Source: Prevotella melaninogenica
GTDB lineage: Bacteria; Bacteroidota; Bacteroidia; Bacteroidales; Bacteroidaceae
DNA: 64,000 bases
Assembly (NCBI RefSeq): GCF_018128065.1
Contig: NZ_CP072360.1
Coordinates: forward strand, 1,554,501 to 1,618,500
Direction: 5' to 3'
Each line of letters opens with the position of its first letter. The first letter of the stretch is position 1. A program made the position numbers and the translations under genes. Of this stretch, positions 17,307-26,343 are shown in pieces. The notes beneath the pieces are model-generated. The model ran no database searches. It was not told the origin of the DNA and saw only the letters and a list, made by a program, of their open reading frames with translations.

Positions 17307-17314
17307 CAAAGTTA
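17307..17314 (-). promoter_or_regulatory. -7 box for the XRE/DUF262 defence operon
   Basis: On the minus strand TAACTTTG, an exact TAnnTTTG match, lies 30 bases upstream of the XRE start. No good -33 TTTG is seen at 19-21 bases, which would suit a promoter that needs an activator. Confidence 0.5.
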
Positions 17315-17534
17315 TGAACTTATAATGAATAAAACGCAGAAAAACGGAACTTTCTCTCACTAAAAATAGTTTTTCCAGTGAGAGGAAGCCATAAGGAATC
17401 TCTTAAACAATCAATGATGATTGAAATATAAAATGAGTTTGCCCGAAATAGTCCACTATTTGAATGTATATTAAGCGTTTTGACAGTCTTTGATTTCCTT
17501 GCATCTCCCTATACTTCCCGCTATATCCCTGCCT

Positions 17535-17566
17535 CTTGGAATAACACCAAAAGCCCTCTACTTTTG
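17535..17566 (+). promoter_or_regulatory. Promoter of the mobilization operon
   Basis: CTTG at 17535-17538 (-33) and TACTTTTG at 17559-17566 (-7, exact TAnnTTTG) are separated by 20 bases and lie 66 bases upstream of the DUF3853 start. The region 17315-17632 otherwise holds no gene I can support; the transfer origin might lie here but I see no clear nick site. Confidence 0.65.
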
Positions 17567-17632
17567 CATCGTCAGACCTGACCAAAAGCCCTATGCGCAA
17601 GGGCAAGTTATTCATTTCAAAACAATTGAATT

Positions 17633-17944
17633 ATGACGATAAACGAATTACTGGACAAGCCTGTTTGGCAGATGACTGGTGAAGAATTACTTTTCCTTGC
17701 ACAACATGGTAATATTTCCACGAGCAGGGAATCAACAAAGGTTTCCTCCTCCAAAGAAGAAAAGCGATATGTGTATGGATTGGCTGGCATAGCACGTCTT
17801 TTCGGATGCAGCTTGCCCACAGCCAACCGTATCAAGCAGAGTGGTAAAATCAATCGTGCCATTACACAAGTGGGGCGTAAGATTATTGTTGATGCCGACC
17901 TTGCGCTGGAATTGGCAGGGCGAAAGATAGGAGGACGAGGATGA
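17633..17944 (+). CDS. DUF3853-family HTH protein
   Basis: A 103-aa protein of the DUF3853 type found at the head of Bacteroides mobilizable-element operons: MTINELLDKPVWQMTGEELLFLA at the start, and a helix-turn-helix (VYGLAGIARLFGCSLPTANRIKQSGKINRAI) followed by a short wing (QVGRKIIVDADLALEL). It probably binds DNA as an excision or replication regulator. Its stop overlaps the next gene by 4 bases (ATGA), so the two are coupled. Confidence 0.85.
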   Translation: MTINELLDKPVWQMTGEELLFLAQHGNISTSRESTKVSSSKEEKRYVYGLAGIARLFGCSLPTANRIKQSGKINRAITQVGRKIIVDADLALELAGRKIGGRG

Positions 17945-18990
17945 ACACGACAGATTATGAAAACATTTGGAAAGCATCGCTCATTCACGTTACGGACGAG
18001 TTCTCGCTTCCGCCTGTTGTGCTGCAAGCAGGTGAAGCCATTATTGGCACACTGGGTAATTTCAGTGTGTCAACAGGCAAGGCGAAAGCAAAAAAGACTT
18101 TCAATGTGAGTGCCATCGTTGCAGCAGCCCTTGTCAATGGACAGGTGCTGGAATATCAAGCATCATTTCCTGAAAGTAAACGCACGATACTTTACTTTGA
18201 CACGGAACAAAGTCCTTACCATTGTCAACTTGTAATGCAACGCATTTTGAAATTGGCAAAACTGCCGATAGACAAGGAACCACAGAATTTGAAGTTCAGT
18301 CATCTTAGAGCCATTGCTGACCCTAATGAACGCAGAGAAATCATCCGTTATGCCATCTACAGCACACCCAATGTGGGTTTGGTGGTCATTGACGGCATCC
18401 GTGATTTGATGCTCGATATCAACAATTCAACCGAGGCAACCAAGTTAGTGGGTGACCTGATGCAATGGACGAGCGAGCAGAATATCCACATCCAAACCGT
18501 GCTTCACCTCAACAAGGGGGATGACAACGCACGAGGACATATTGGGACGGAACTCAACAACAAGGCTGAAACAGTTCTTCAAATCACAAAGGACAACACT
18601 ATGCCTGAACGCAGTATTGTTGCACCTTCCATCATTCGTTCCAAACCTTTTGAAAAGTTTGCCTTTCGGCTCAAGGAAATGGAAGATGAGGTGTGCGTTC
18701 CTGAAATCGACCAGACCTACACAGACAATGATCACAAACCCCATCGCTTCTCCTATCAAGAGTTAAGCGATAATGAACATCGGAACGCTTTGAATCAAGT
18801 GTTCTCTTCAAGTGAAGTCTTGCCCTATGGTGAACTAATTGTAGTTCTTAAAGAGGTTTATGCGGAGATTGTGGGACAATCCTACGGACAAACAAAGCTC
18901 AAGGAGCTTTTGCAATTCTTGCTCAACAAAGGCATAGTGGTTAAGGAAGAACGAGGAAAATATCGGCTCAACCATAATTCTTTACAATAA
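17941..18990 (+). CDS. RepA-like RecA-fold ATPase (replicative helicase of the element)
   Basis: A 349-aa AAA_25/RepA-like ATPase. The P-loop region (GNFSVSTGKAKAKKTFNVSA) is atypical, with GKAKAKKT in place of the standard GxxGxGKS/T, as seen in this Bacteroidetes group. Then ILYFDTEQSPYHCQ, the Walker B-like VGLVVIDGIRDLMLDI, a conserved His-rich sensor (HIQTVLHLNKGDDNARGHIGTE) and a C-terminal winged helix. Together with the primase next to it, it would unwind and replicate the excised circle. The domain matches the second half of the fused protein at 2223-4286. Confidence 0.82.
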   Translation: MNTTDYENIWKASLIHVTDEFSLPPVVLQAGEAIIGTLGNFSVSTGKAKAKKTFNVSAIVAAALVNGQVLEYQASFPESKRTILYFDTEQSPYHCQLVMQRILKLAKLPIDKEPQNLKFSHLRAIADPNERREIIRYAIYSTPNVGLVVIDGIRDLMLDINNSTEATKLVGDLMQWTSEQNIHIQTVLHLNKGDDNARGHIGTELNNKAETVLQITKDNTMPERSIVAPSIIRSKPFEKFAFRLKEMEDEVCVPEIDQTYTDNDHKPHRFSYQELSDNEHRNALNQVFSSSEVLPYGELIVVLKEVYAEIVGQSYGQTKLKELLQFLLNKGIVVKEERGKYRLNHNSLQ

Positions 18991-19174
18991 AACCTTTGGT
19001 CGGTCGGACACAGGCTATATATACCTGAACTAATCCGACCAAAGAGAAACAAACTTGGTCGGACGTGAAGGTGTGCCTATAGTGCACGACTGTCCGACCA
19101 ATCCTAAGCCCTTCAGCCTCCAAAAGAAAAAAGCTGAGAGACTTATTCATTTCAAACATCAATACAAAATCACA

Positions 19175-20065
19175 ATGGAAATACAAAATATCAAGCAAAT
19201 CTCTATCACAGATTATTTGCAGCAACAGGGTTATTCACCTGCACGAGTACAAGGAATTCACTTTTGGTACTGCTCCCCACTACGCAACGAAAGTACACCA
19301 TCCTTCAAAGTCAATACAGAGCGCAACCAGTGGTACGACTTCGGCTCAGGCGAACATGGCGACATCATCGACCTTGTATGCGCTTTACATCGTTGCACTA
19401 TCAGCGAAGCCATCAGGCTTTTGAGTGGTGCTAAACAAGTAGCGCATCAAGAATTTTCTTTTGGTGGTGAAAGAAAAATCTCCGAGCGCAAATTGGAAAT
19501 CCTATCTGCGCAACCGCTCTCCAATCCCTATTTGTTCCGCTATCTCGCAGCACGTGCTATTCCTCTTCCCGTAGCCAGCGCCTACTGCTCGGAAGTTCTA
19601 TTCCAAAACATGAAACGGACATACTATGCCATTGGATTTGCAAACGATGCTTTGGGATGGGAAATCCGCAATATGTACTTCAAAGGATGCATCGCCCCAA
19701 AGGCTGTTACAACGATTAAAAGAGGAACCGACCGCCTACAAATCTTTGAGGGATTTATGGATTTTCTTTCGTGGCAAACGCTAAATCCTTCTTCAACCTC
19801 CGATGCCATAGTTCTTAATTCTTTGGCTCTTTTGCCACGCATACAAGAGAAGATAAAAAGCTACAAGCAAGTAGAAGGTTTTCTGGATAATGACGATGCC
19901 GGGCGTAAATCTTTTGCCGTTTTGAAGCAAATATGTCCGCAAATCGTTGATGGTTCTACACGCTACCTAGAGCACAAAGACCTTAACGAATGGCTCGTAA
20001 CTCAATCCCAACTCAAATGCAAACAGCCGTTATCACCGACCACGAAGCGTGGTATCAGAAGATAG
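19175..20065 (+). CDS. DNA primase (CHC2-type zinc finger plus TOPRIM)
   Basis: 296 aa from the ATG at 19175 (MEIQNIKQISITDYLQQQGY); an upstream in-frame ATG at 19055 would add 40 residues without homology, so I reject it. The zinc-finger part shows HFWYCSPLRNESTPSFKVNTERNQWYDFGSGEHGDIIDLV, typical of DnaG-like mobile-element primases although ligand Cys residues are reduced. The TOPRIM part shows IFEGFMDFLSW (E) and VEGFLDNDDAGR (DxD). It makes primers for element replication, and pairs with the ATPase 184 bases upstream. Confidence 0.85.
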   Translation: MEIQNIKQISITDYLQQQGYSPARVQGIHFWYCSPLRNESTPSFKVNTERNQWYDFGSGEHGDIIDLVCALHRCTISEAIRLLSGAKQVAHQEFSFGGERKISERKLEILSAQPLSNPYLFRYLAARAIPLPVASAYCSEVLFQNMKRTYYAIGFANDALGWEIRNMYFKGCIAPKAVTTIKRGTDRLQIFEGFMDFLSWQTLNPSSTSDAIVLNSLALLPRIQEKIKSYKQVEGFLDNDDAGRKSFAVLKQICPQIVDGSTRYLEHKDLNEWLVTQSQLKCKQPLSPTTKRGIRR

Positions 20066-20165
20066 TATGTATCTGGGAAGCAAGTTTGTGTTTTGAGTAT
20101 CTCAAAACCTACTTGCTCCCCAAGTTGGGAGGACAAATCCCGTTGGTCTCATTAAAAAATAAAAA

Positions 20166-20513
20166 ATGGAACAGAAGAATAAAGGTGGGCGACCCACCAA
20201 GACATTATCAGAGAAACGGAAATATCAAGTACTTCTTCGGCTTAATACAATGGAGTACTACACCTTGTTGGGAAAAGCACGTGAAGCCTCTATCCCTCGA
20301 CCTGAGTTTTTACGGCAGCTCATTACAAATGCAGAAGTAAAGAGCCGAATCAAGCCAGAGGAAATGCAACTCATCCGTACAGTTTCTGGCATGGCAAACA
20401 ATCTTAACCAGATTGCCCATCGACTCAATGCTTTCGGCATCTCTGCACTCAACGAAGAACTGAATGCGCTGAAACAACTTATTCATGAACTTATGAAACG
20501 ATTGAAGCCATGA
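20166..20513 (+). CDS. MobC/BmgB-like relaxosome accessory protein
   Basis: A 115-aa basic protein (start KNKGGRPTKTLSEKRKYQVLLRLN) with the ribbon-helix-helix-like N-terminus and the MobC motif EMQLIRTVSGMANNLNQIAHRLNAFG. Such proteins bind the transfer origin and help the relaxase to open it. The stop overlaps the relaxase start by 4 bases (20510-20513), the standard arrangement. Gene name in the literature varies between elements, so I give no symbol. Confidence 0.85.
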   Translation: MEQKNKGGRPTKTLSEKRKYQVLLRLNTMEYYTLLGKAREASIPRPEFLRQLITNAEVKSRIKPEEMQLIRTVSGMANNLNQIAHRLNAFGISALNEELNALKQLIHELMKRLKP

Positions 20514-21436
20514 TAGCCAAGATTATTAAAGGAACAAACTTCAGTGGAGTTGTCAATTATATGCTCAGCAAACGTGAAGGTAAAGTCAAGGTCTTACAAG
20601 CCAATGGCGTGCGCAGTTCTTTACCAAATGACGTTGCACACGACTTCAACTTGCAAGCCTCTATGCGTCCAAGTGTACAGAAACCAGTTTGTCATACCAT
20701 ACTCTCATTCTCGACACATGATTCAGAACGACTAACAGATGCAACAATGGTGAGGATTGCCAACGAATATCTTCATAAAATGGGCTATGGCGACACACAG
20801 AGCCTTATCGTAAGGCACAACGACCGCCAGCATCCGCACCTGCACATTTGTATCAATCGCATTGGAAATGACGGTAAGACCATCAGCGACCGCAACGAAA
20901 AGTATCGTTCCACAAAGATTTGTCGAGGACTGACTGAGCGTTATGGTCTAACCATTGGCGAAGGAAAGCAAGAGGTAAACCGCTCGCGATTGAGAGGTGA
21001 GGATAAATTGCGATATGAAATATTCGATACCATTAAGTTTATATTACCTCAATCTCAGACTTGGAAAGATTTTGTTGCAGGGTTAGAGCAACAAGATATT
21101 ACCACTCGTTTCAAAACAAAAGGTAATACCGATGTTGTACAAGGAATCACCTTTGAAAAAGACGGATGTAGTTTCAGTGGCTCAAAGATAGACCGAACGT
21201 GCTCTTTCTCTCGCCTCAATGCTGAGATAGAACAAAATTCTCACAAACAAGAGCAAATTAATCAACAAAATGAACCTATGGTACATTCTGTAGATGAAAG
21301 CAATTTTATTACCGACCTATCTGAAGCAATTAGTGAAGTGTTTTCTATGCCAACACCAAGTAATGGCGTAGATGTTGATGAACTTCGATTTCAAAAGAAA
21401 CTCCGTAATAAAGCTAATCGCAAACGTAGAATTTAA
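20510..21436 (+). CDS. MOBP-type relaxase
   Basis: A 308-aa mobilization nuclease. Motif III of the relaxase fold is clear: VRHNDRQHPHLHICINRIGNDGKT (HxxxxxHxH plus N). The N-terminus (MIAKIIKGTNFSGVVNYMLSKREGKV) holds the conserved Tyr of the nicking site region. The length is that of the small relaxases of Bacteroides mobilizable units (BmgA type). It nicks the transfer origin and leads the strand into a recipient through a helper's conjugation pore. It is coupled to MobC and followed 22 bases later by a coiled-coil membrane protein. Confidence 0.9.
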   Translation: MIAKIIKGTNFSGVVNYMLSKREGKVKVLQANGVRSSLPNDVAHDFNLQASMRPSVQKPVCHTILSFSTHDSERLTDATMVRIANEYLHKMGYGDTQSLIVRHNDRQHPHLHICINRIGNDGKTISDRNEKYRSTKICRGLTERYGLTIGEGKQEVNRSRLRGEDKLRYEIFDTIKFILPQSQTWKDFVAGLEQQDITTRFKTKGNTDVVQGITFEKDGCSFSGSKIDRTCSFSRLNAEIEQNSHKQEQINQQNEPMVHSVDESNFITDLSEAISEVFSMPTPSNGVDVDELRFQKKLRNKANRKRRI

Positions 21437-21457
21437 TCACATCAAATTTATATCAGT

Positions 21458-22117
21458 ATGAATAACGAAATAGCACCTGTTCTCGATATTCTCGAAGAAC
21501 TCAAACAAGAATGCAAAGCCATCAGTAAGGCACAGGTAGAACTGCACGCTACTATTGCTGAACAGCTATCTAATCCAAAGGGAGATAGCATTAAAACGCA
21601 AGGAGCTGTACAAATCCATCTCTCGAAAGAAACTCAAGCCAAAATCAAGGAGTATCAACTTTTTGTTTTGGAGGCACTATCAGAGTCGAGTAAGAAGCTT
21701 GACCCAAAGTTTGAAGCGTTGCAACAGCTTATCAGCAAGCATCAAAAATCTTTAGAATACAAGAACTACTCGCTCTTTGCAAGCGTGCAATTAGCCGAGC
21801 GTATGCTACTCTTATTGGTTTCTGGGCTGGTCATGATGAGTTGCTGGTTCTTCGGTATGGGAGCCAACCAACTGCAAACAGCCTCTGATTACGACCTGCG
21901 TTATCGCTATCTGCGTATGCAGGGTAAAGCAACCGCTTCAGAATTCGCTCATCTTGACAGCATTTTTACTTCGCATCGAAATCCCCAAACCATTCAGCAG
22001 TTGGAGCAGAAGGTCTTTGATTACGAGCAAGCCCTGCAACGGCAAGCGGAGTTATTGTTACAACAAGATAAGATTAAGCAAGAGCAAAGAGAACTAAAAA
22101 AGCAGTTGAATAAATAG
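21458..22117 (+). CDS. Coiled-coil protein with one membrane segment in the mob operon
   Basis: A 219-aa protein, last in the mobilization operon. A helical N-terminal half (about 1-110), one membrane segment (AERMLLLLVSGLVMMSCWFFGMG, about 115-137) and a long C-terminal coiled coil rich in Gln/Glu/Lys (LEQKVFDYEQALQRQAELLLQQDKIKQEQRELKKQL). Proteins of this shape often end mob operons in Bacteroides mobilizable elements and are proposed to help docking of the relaxosome at the membrane; that is inference. A hairpin terminator follows 8 bases after the stop. Confidence 0.75.
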   Translation: MNNEIAPVLDILEELKQECKAISKAQVELHATIAEQLSNPKGDSIKTQGAVQIHLSKETQAKIKEYQLFVLEALSESSKKLDPKFEALQQLISKHQKSLEYKNYSLFASVQLAERMLLLLVSGLVMMSCWFFGMGANQLQTASDYDLRYRYLRMQGKATASEFAHLDSIFTSHRNPQTIQQLEQKVFDYEQALQRQAELLLQQDKIKQEQRELKKQLNK

Positions 22118-22124
22118 CAAACAG

Positions 22125-22155
22125 TCCAAGAATCTATTTAGTACAGATTCTTGGA
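22125..22155. terminator. Hairpin terminator at the end of the mob operon
   Basis: Perfect 11-bp stem (tccaagaatct / agattcttgga) with a 9-base loop in the gap between the convergent mob operon (ends 22117) and YaaC gene (ends 22239). The T-content after it on the plus strand is modest. Confidence 0.75.
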
Positions 22156-22238
22156 GTGTCTTCGTTCAGTAGTTTATTTTTCTACTTGCAGATAACTTAT
22201 TGTTTAGCAACAGAAAATTTCGTATTTTCACTCATCAA

Positions 22239-23264
22239 TTATATAGATTTTCCATATCCAATATTTTCGCCTGTTATTTCACAGCAAATTTCGTCTATAA
22301 ATTGCTGAAAACATATATCCATAAATTCATTAATTAACCAATTATAATGTCCCGAAAGTAGTTGACTAAATTCCTGGGGATTGTATCTTACTAATTCACT
22401 TAACCAATGCATTAATGCATAAGTAATTACTAGAGGACTACGGTTCACAACTCCTTTTACATTTTTCTTAATATACCAGGATGTTTGAAACCCTCTTATA
22501 TAAAAGAAATTATGTCTGATTTTGTTATGATATTTCACAAGTTTCTGTATTCTTTCGCTTTCCTTTTTGTGAATATCCCAATCAAATCTCTTTTTTACCC
22601 TAAAAATAACAGCTTCTGTATCCTTAGTTTTTTCGAAAGTTTTCGGTATATTTCTTAATGTATTACCATTTGAATATGCGTCATCGATAGTGAATTGAAT
22701 ATAAGCTTTTTTATGCGGTTTATTTAATTTGAAAACTATGTTTTCTATAGGAATAAATAGCTCAGTTTTTTTAGAACAAGTAATACTAAACGTACGATGA
22801 ATAGCTGGCAGATTTCGAAGGAGATCCAACACTTTGATCCTTTCTTTATTTGTACTATCTTTTATACAATTAGCAAGTTTGGCTAACACGCCTCCACCTT
22901 CAAGAATAATTTCCTTGTTTAAGATACTTTGATTCGAATTACGGTCTGATGAAACCCCGTGGCTGATATTTATTAACGGATCATTATCGTTTTTCAAAGA
23001 TATAAGTGATTTAGCGGCATTCATACAACAATAGTATGCAATAAGAGGTTTGGATTCTATAGGTAATTCCTTTGCTGCGTTATAGAAATTCATGGCTTGT
23101 TTCCAAAAGAATCTAGCATATTGAGTTTTTTCCTTAGGCTGACTAATAAGCCATAGTTCTACATAGGAAAATGGGACTTTAGTAAGCACCCTTTTACTCT
23201 TGTAATTAGGAGCGGTATATGCCTTTGCTATACTGAGCTCTACGGAATTTAATTTTATAGTCAT
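22239..23264 (-). CDS. YaaC-family protein
   Basis: A 341-aa protein resembling the YaaC family: FFWKQAMNFYNAAKELPIESKPLIAYYCCMNAAKSLISLK near the start, GVLAKLANC, and a C-terminal helical part (LVITYALMHWLSELVRYNPQEFSQLL). The helices and the YHNKIRHNFFYIRG stretch look HEPN-like but I cannot show a full catalytic motif. Members occur in defence islands of Bacteroidota; no activity is established to my knowledge. AT-rich compared with its neighbours. It precedes no other gene in its direction, and lies 44 bases after the YhcG gene. Confidence 0.75.
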   Translation of the reverse strand: MTIKLNSVELSIAKAYTAPNYKSKRVLTKVPFSYVELWLISQPKEKTQYARFFWKQAMNFYNAAKELPIESKPLIAYYCCMNAAKSLISLKNDNDPLINISHGVSSDRNSNQSILNKEIILEGGGVLAKLANCIKDSTNKERIKVLDLLRNLPAIHRTFSITCSKKTELFIPIENIVFKLNKPHKKAYIQFTIDDAYSNGNTLRNIPKTFEKTKDTEAVIFRVKKRFDWDIHKKESERIQKLVKYHNKIRHNFFYIRGFQTSWYIKKNVKGVVNRSPLVITYALMHWLSELVRYNPQEFSQLLSGHYNWLINEFMDICFQQFIDEICCEITGENIGYGKSI

Positions 23265-23308
23265 ATTATTTTATCAATAATGATATCTTCTATCGCAATT
23301 TTATTATT

Positions 23309-24598
23309 TTAGTCTTTCTTTAATATATCTACCCCAACGATCTTGGACAATTCTTCCTCAACTTCCTCCACCGTAGGTAATGCAGATTTTAGATTGTCAG
23401 GGATTGCTTTTGACAGTTGGTAATCACTCACACCAATTGGTTGGTCATAGCCTGAGAGAGCATATTGTGCCACGACTTTATCACCACCATTACAGAGAAG
23501 CAAGCCGATGGTCTTATTGTCGTGTTCGCCACGGAGGGTATCATCCACTACATTGATGTAGAAGTTCAGTTGCCCCATATATTCAGGCTTGAAAGGTGTG
23601 GCTTTAAGTTCGATAACAACGTATGCATGTAGTTGGATGTTATAGAGTATGAGGTCGGCATAGAAATCAGAATCGCCCACTTCAAAATGCTTCTGCTGTG
23701 CCACAAATGCAAAGCCACAACCCATTTCCAGAAGATATTTCGTAATATGCGAAACCAATTGCCGTTCAATGTCTCGTTCTGCCATTTTATCAGTCTGTCC
23801 CATCATATCAAAGATGTAAGGGTCTTTCATCAGATAATTGGCAAGGTAGCTTTGCGGTTTGGGTAATCGCACAGAGAAGTTGCTCACTTTCTTTGCCGTA
23901 ATCTGCCGAGCGAAAAGATTGGTTTCAATCTGCATTTGCAGAACATTGCTACTCCAGCCATTTGCAACCGCCTGCGTGATATACCAATAACGTTCACCCA
24001 AAGGCAGCTTGCTATTAAGCAATATAACATGGCTCGCCCAATTAGTGCGAACTACGGCAGACTGCTTAAAAATGTCTTCTATCTGATTTATATCGTGTTG
24101 GTAAATGACAGACAGTACTTCAGATATCTCTCCTAATTGTGCAACAGGTTCTTGCGTAATTATATCTCCTAGATTACCTGTAGCTTGGATTTGCGCAAGA
24201 GGTTCTTGCGTAAATTGATTGAGTTCGTTTGTAAGTTGTAATACATTATCAACCGAAGTACTATTAAGCTGTTTTTCAACCTTACCCACTTCTAATAGAA
24301 TCTCCATAGGATAGACTTTGGCGAATTGGCACATATAGATAAGGTTACGAGTGGAATAGCCTTTCTTATCAGGATATTTAGAACGTATCGCCTTGGAAAG
24401 ATTATCTATGACTTTGCTTCCCCAACCTTCTTTCTTTTGGAGGTAGAGAATAAAGTGCCCTACTTTCCAATAGTGGAAAAGCATATCTGCATTTGCAGAG
24501 GCTATCATGCGTACTTGCGTATGCTCAAGATCAGAACCGATGGCTTGAACAACGAGTAATAAATCTTGTTTTTCTGCTTTATTTATTTCTTGGCCCAT
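23309..24598 (-). CDS. YhcG/DUF1016-family PDDEXK nuclease
   Basis: A 429-aa protein with the DUF1016 N-terminal domain (QVRMIASANADMLFHYWKVGHFIL, GWGSKVIDNLSKAIRSKYP, STRNLIYMCQFAKVYP) and a C-terminal PDDEXK nuclease domain (SDFYADLILYNIQLHAYVVIELKATPFKPEYMGQLNFYI, with D and ExK in place). These nucleases are common cargo of mobile elements and are proposed to act in recombination or in defence, often beside type I RM genes. The middle (about residues 110-170) has a low-complexity insert with repeated QEPxAQ units. Twelve bases separate it from the integrase gene upstream, so it may be co-transcribed. Confidence 0.88.
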   Translation of the reverse strand: MGQEINKAEKQDLLLVVQAIGSDLEHTQVRMIASANADMLFHYWKVGHFILYLQKKEGWGSKVIDNLSKAIRSKYPDKKGYSTRNLIYMCQFAKVYPMEILLEVGKVEKQLNSTSVDNVLQLTNELNQFTQEPLAQIQATGNLGDIITQEPVAQLGEISEVLSVIYQHDINQIEDIFKQSAVVRTNWASHVILLNSKLPLGERYWYITQAVANGWSSNVLQMQIETNLFARQITAKKVSNFSVRLPKPQSYLANYLMKDPYIFDMMGQTDKMAERDIERQLVSHITKYLLEMGCGFAFVAQQKHFEVGDSDFYADLILYNIQLHAYVVIELKATPFKPEYMGQLNFYINVVDDTLRGEHDNKTIGLLLCNGGDKVVAQYALSGYDQPIGVSDYQLSKAIPDNLKSALPTVEEVEEELSKIVGVDILKKD

Positions 24599-24610
24599 AT
24601 TGTTTCGGTA

Positions 24611-25900
24611 TTATAATTGATTGAATTTACTCATGGCATTTGCCTTGATGTCGTCCGCAATATCTATGTAAGGTTTCATAGCCTTGTAATCGCTGTGCCC
24701 AGTCCATTTCATAACTACTTGCGGAGGAATACCCAATGCAAGTGCATTACAGATAAACGTTCTACGACCAGCGTGTGTTCCAAGCAAGGCATATTTAGGT
24801 GTAACTTCGTCAATGCGCTCATTACCTCTATAATAAGTTTGACGTACAGATTCGTCAATACCAGCCAATTCTGCCAACTCTTTAAGATAATCGTTCATTT
24901 TCTGGTTAGTAATGACAGGCAAAACTTTGTCATCTTCAAATACCACATCCTTATATTTATCCAGAATCGCTTTACTATGTTTATTCAACTCGATAATCAG
25001 ACTATCAGAAGTCTTAACCGTTGTAACCTCAATATGGTCGCCCTTTATATCACTTCTACGAAGATTAAACACATCGGAGTAGCGCAAGCCCGTGAAGCAT
25101 TGGAAGAGAAATACATCACGCACTCTATCTAAAGCTTGCTTGGCAGCAGGTACCTCGAACTCTCGGAGTTTGTTCAGTTCCTCCCAAGTGAGAAAGATGA
25201 TTTTCTTCTGTGTGCTTTTGAGTTTAGGCTTATAACTATCGTAAGCATTGTTCTGATGTAGACCTTTCTTGAAAGCCCAGCGTAAAAACCACTTCAAGAA
25301 ACTTAATTGCTTGCCAATGGTAGAATTGCGCATTTCCTTTACATCACGAAGATAGGTAACATAATCATTTAGACCTTTCTCATCAAAGAAATCAAATGTA
25401 AGTCCATCACGAAAGTTCATCAAATGATTTTTCACAGCAGCAAACTTCTCGTAAGTAGAATCAGTCCAATCATTCTGTCGTCCACAATCTCTCACAAACT
25501 CATCGAATACCTTGTAGAAAGCATTAGGTGTTGATTTTCTCGGTTTGAATTCTTTCTCTATAGGTTTGTGCAATGCATTGAATGCTTCTTTAATTTGTTC
25601 AGGGGTTGGCATTATTTCTTCTACCTCAAACTTTTTGAAAATTTCCTGCACCTCTGTATAATAGCCCAAGAGTGAAGCATTGATTTCAGAAGCTGATTGT
25701 TTCAGTTTGTTGCTACAACCATTCTTTACACGTTGCTTATCTGCATCCCACTTGGCAGCATCGATGCGATAGCCTGTCGTGAACTCAATCCGCTTGGAAG
25801 CGAAATTGACACGCATACGGATAGGCACATTCTCAACAATGAGAACACCGTCCTTCTTCCTACTTTCCAACGTGAAGATAATGTTTCGTTTGATGTTCAT
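24611..25900 (-). CDS. Tyrosine recombinase (integrase) of the mobilizable element
   Basis: About 429 aa from MNIKRNIIFTLESRK at 25900; a further upstream ATG (25942) adds 14 residues lying in the arm-site region and is less likely. Domains: arm-binding N-terminus (VENVPIRMRVNFASKRIEFTTG, AKWDADKQRV), SAM-like core-binding domain (about 110-210) and catalytic domain with TGLRYSD (Arg I), HAGRRT (HxxR) and GHSDYKAMKPYIDI (His and nucleophile Tyr). It faces inward, with the candidate attachment core 118-160 bases upstream of its start, the usual position for a phage-type integrase. It should catalyse integration and excision at the 13-bp repeats. Confidence 0.92.
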   Translation of the reverse strand: MNIKRNIIFTLESRKKDGVLIVENVPIRMRVNFASKRIEFTTGYRIDAAKWDADKQRVKNGCSNKLKQSASEINASLLGYYTEVQEIFKKFEVEEIMPTPEQIKEAFNALHKPIEKEFKPRKSTPNAFYKVFDEFVRDCGRQNDWTDSTYEKFAAVKNHLMNFRDGLTFDFFDEKGLNDYVTYLRDVKEMRNSTIGKQLSFLKWFLRWAFKKGLHQNNAYDSYKPKLKSTQKKIIFLTWEELNKLREFEVPAAKQALDRVRDVFLFQCFTGLRYSDVFNLRRSDIKGDHIEVTTVKTSDSLIIELNKHSKAILDKYKDVVFEDDKVLPVITNQKMNDYLKELAELAGIDESVRQTYYRGNERIDEVTPKYALLGTHAGRRTFICNALALGIPPQVVMKWTGHSDYKAMKPYIDIADDIKANAMSKFNQL

Positions 25901-26059
25901 GCTTTTGGGTGTATAGATTTCTGCACCCAAAATTACACCCAAATTTTGATATTACCAAAGATTTTTCATGAAATCTTATTTTATTAACATTCTGTATAAA
26001 TCTCTATTATACAATAGATTGAACGTATATGATACTATTTGAAGGTTCAAGAGAAAGAG

Positions 26060-26072
26060 CCTCTCTCTCCGC
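26060..26072 (+). other. Candidate attR core (13-bp direct repeat)
   Basis: Exact copy of 5620-5632. Inside it toward the integrase are attacacccaa (25932-25942), gcacccaa (25923-25930) and ttgggtgta (25905-25913), the same words as at the left end. I see no complete tRNA overlapping either copy. Confidence 0.55.
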
Positions 26073-26129
26073 TAATAGGTTTCAAAAGGACTTCACAAAA
26101 GTTGTCATTTTAGCCTTCACAATTTAGAT

Positions 26130-26162
26130 AATCGTTGTAAAATCAAGGTTTTACAACGATTT
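26130..26162 (+). terminator. Intrinsic terminator just outside the right element end
   Basis: A 13-bp stem (aatcgttgtaaaa / ttttacaacgatt) with a 6-base loop followed by ttttattt on the plus strand. It presumably ended a transcript that ran toward the attachment site before insertion. The rest of 26073-26383 holds only the promoter of the second integrase. Confidence 0.75.
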
Positions 26163-26343
26163 TTATTTGTATATACCTCTATCGCCTGACGGCATAAACC
26201 TATGTTTTGACAATCATCATTCGGTCAAATTCTGCTACATAAACTGCTACACAAAAATTGTAGCAATAAAAAATGTAGCAATGACGGGATTTTGAATACC
26301 ATATTGACGGCATTAATTCTTTCTTTTTCAGAGTGTTATATAT

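Larger units (their letters stand above)
5620..26072. mobile_element. Integrated mobilizable element carrying a defence cargo (about 20.4 kb)
   Basis: Bounded by the 13-bp repeats 5620-5632 and 26060-26072. It contains an integrase at the right end, a mobilization/replication operon on the plus strand (17.6-22.1 kb) and two minus-strand cargo blocks: XRE/DUF262/DUF262/RhuM/unknown/Gabija to the left, YaaC and YhcG to the right. There are no conjugation (Tra) genes, so transfer would depend on a helper element. The exact ends are inferred from repeat position; the gene content alone supports a mobilizable unit. Confidence 0.65.

Noticed and set aside
17403..17615. 70-aa minus-strand open frame before the mob operon
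   Set aside because: Overlaps the mob promoter, no start context, no family.
26040..26075. tRNA 3' end at the right attachment core
   Set aside because: cctct followed by ctctccgc resembles a T-arm/acceptor end, but no complete cloverleaf can be built on either side of either repeat copy.
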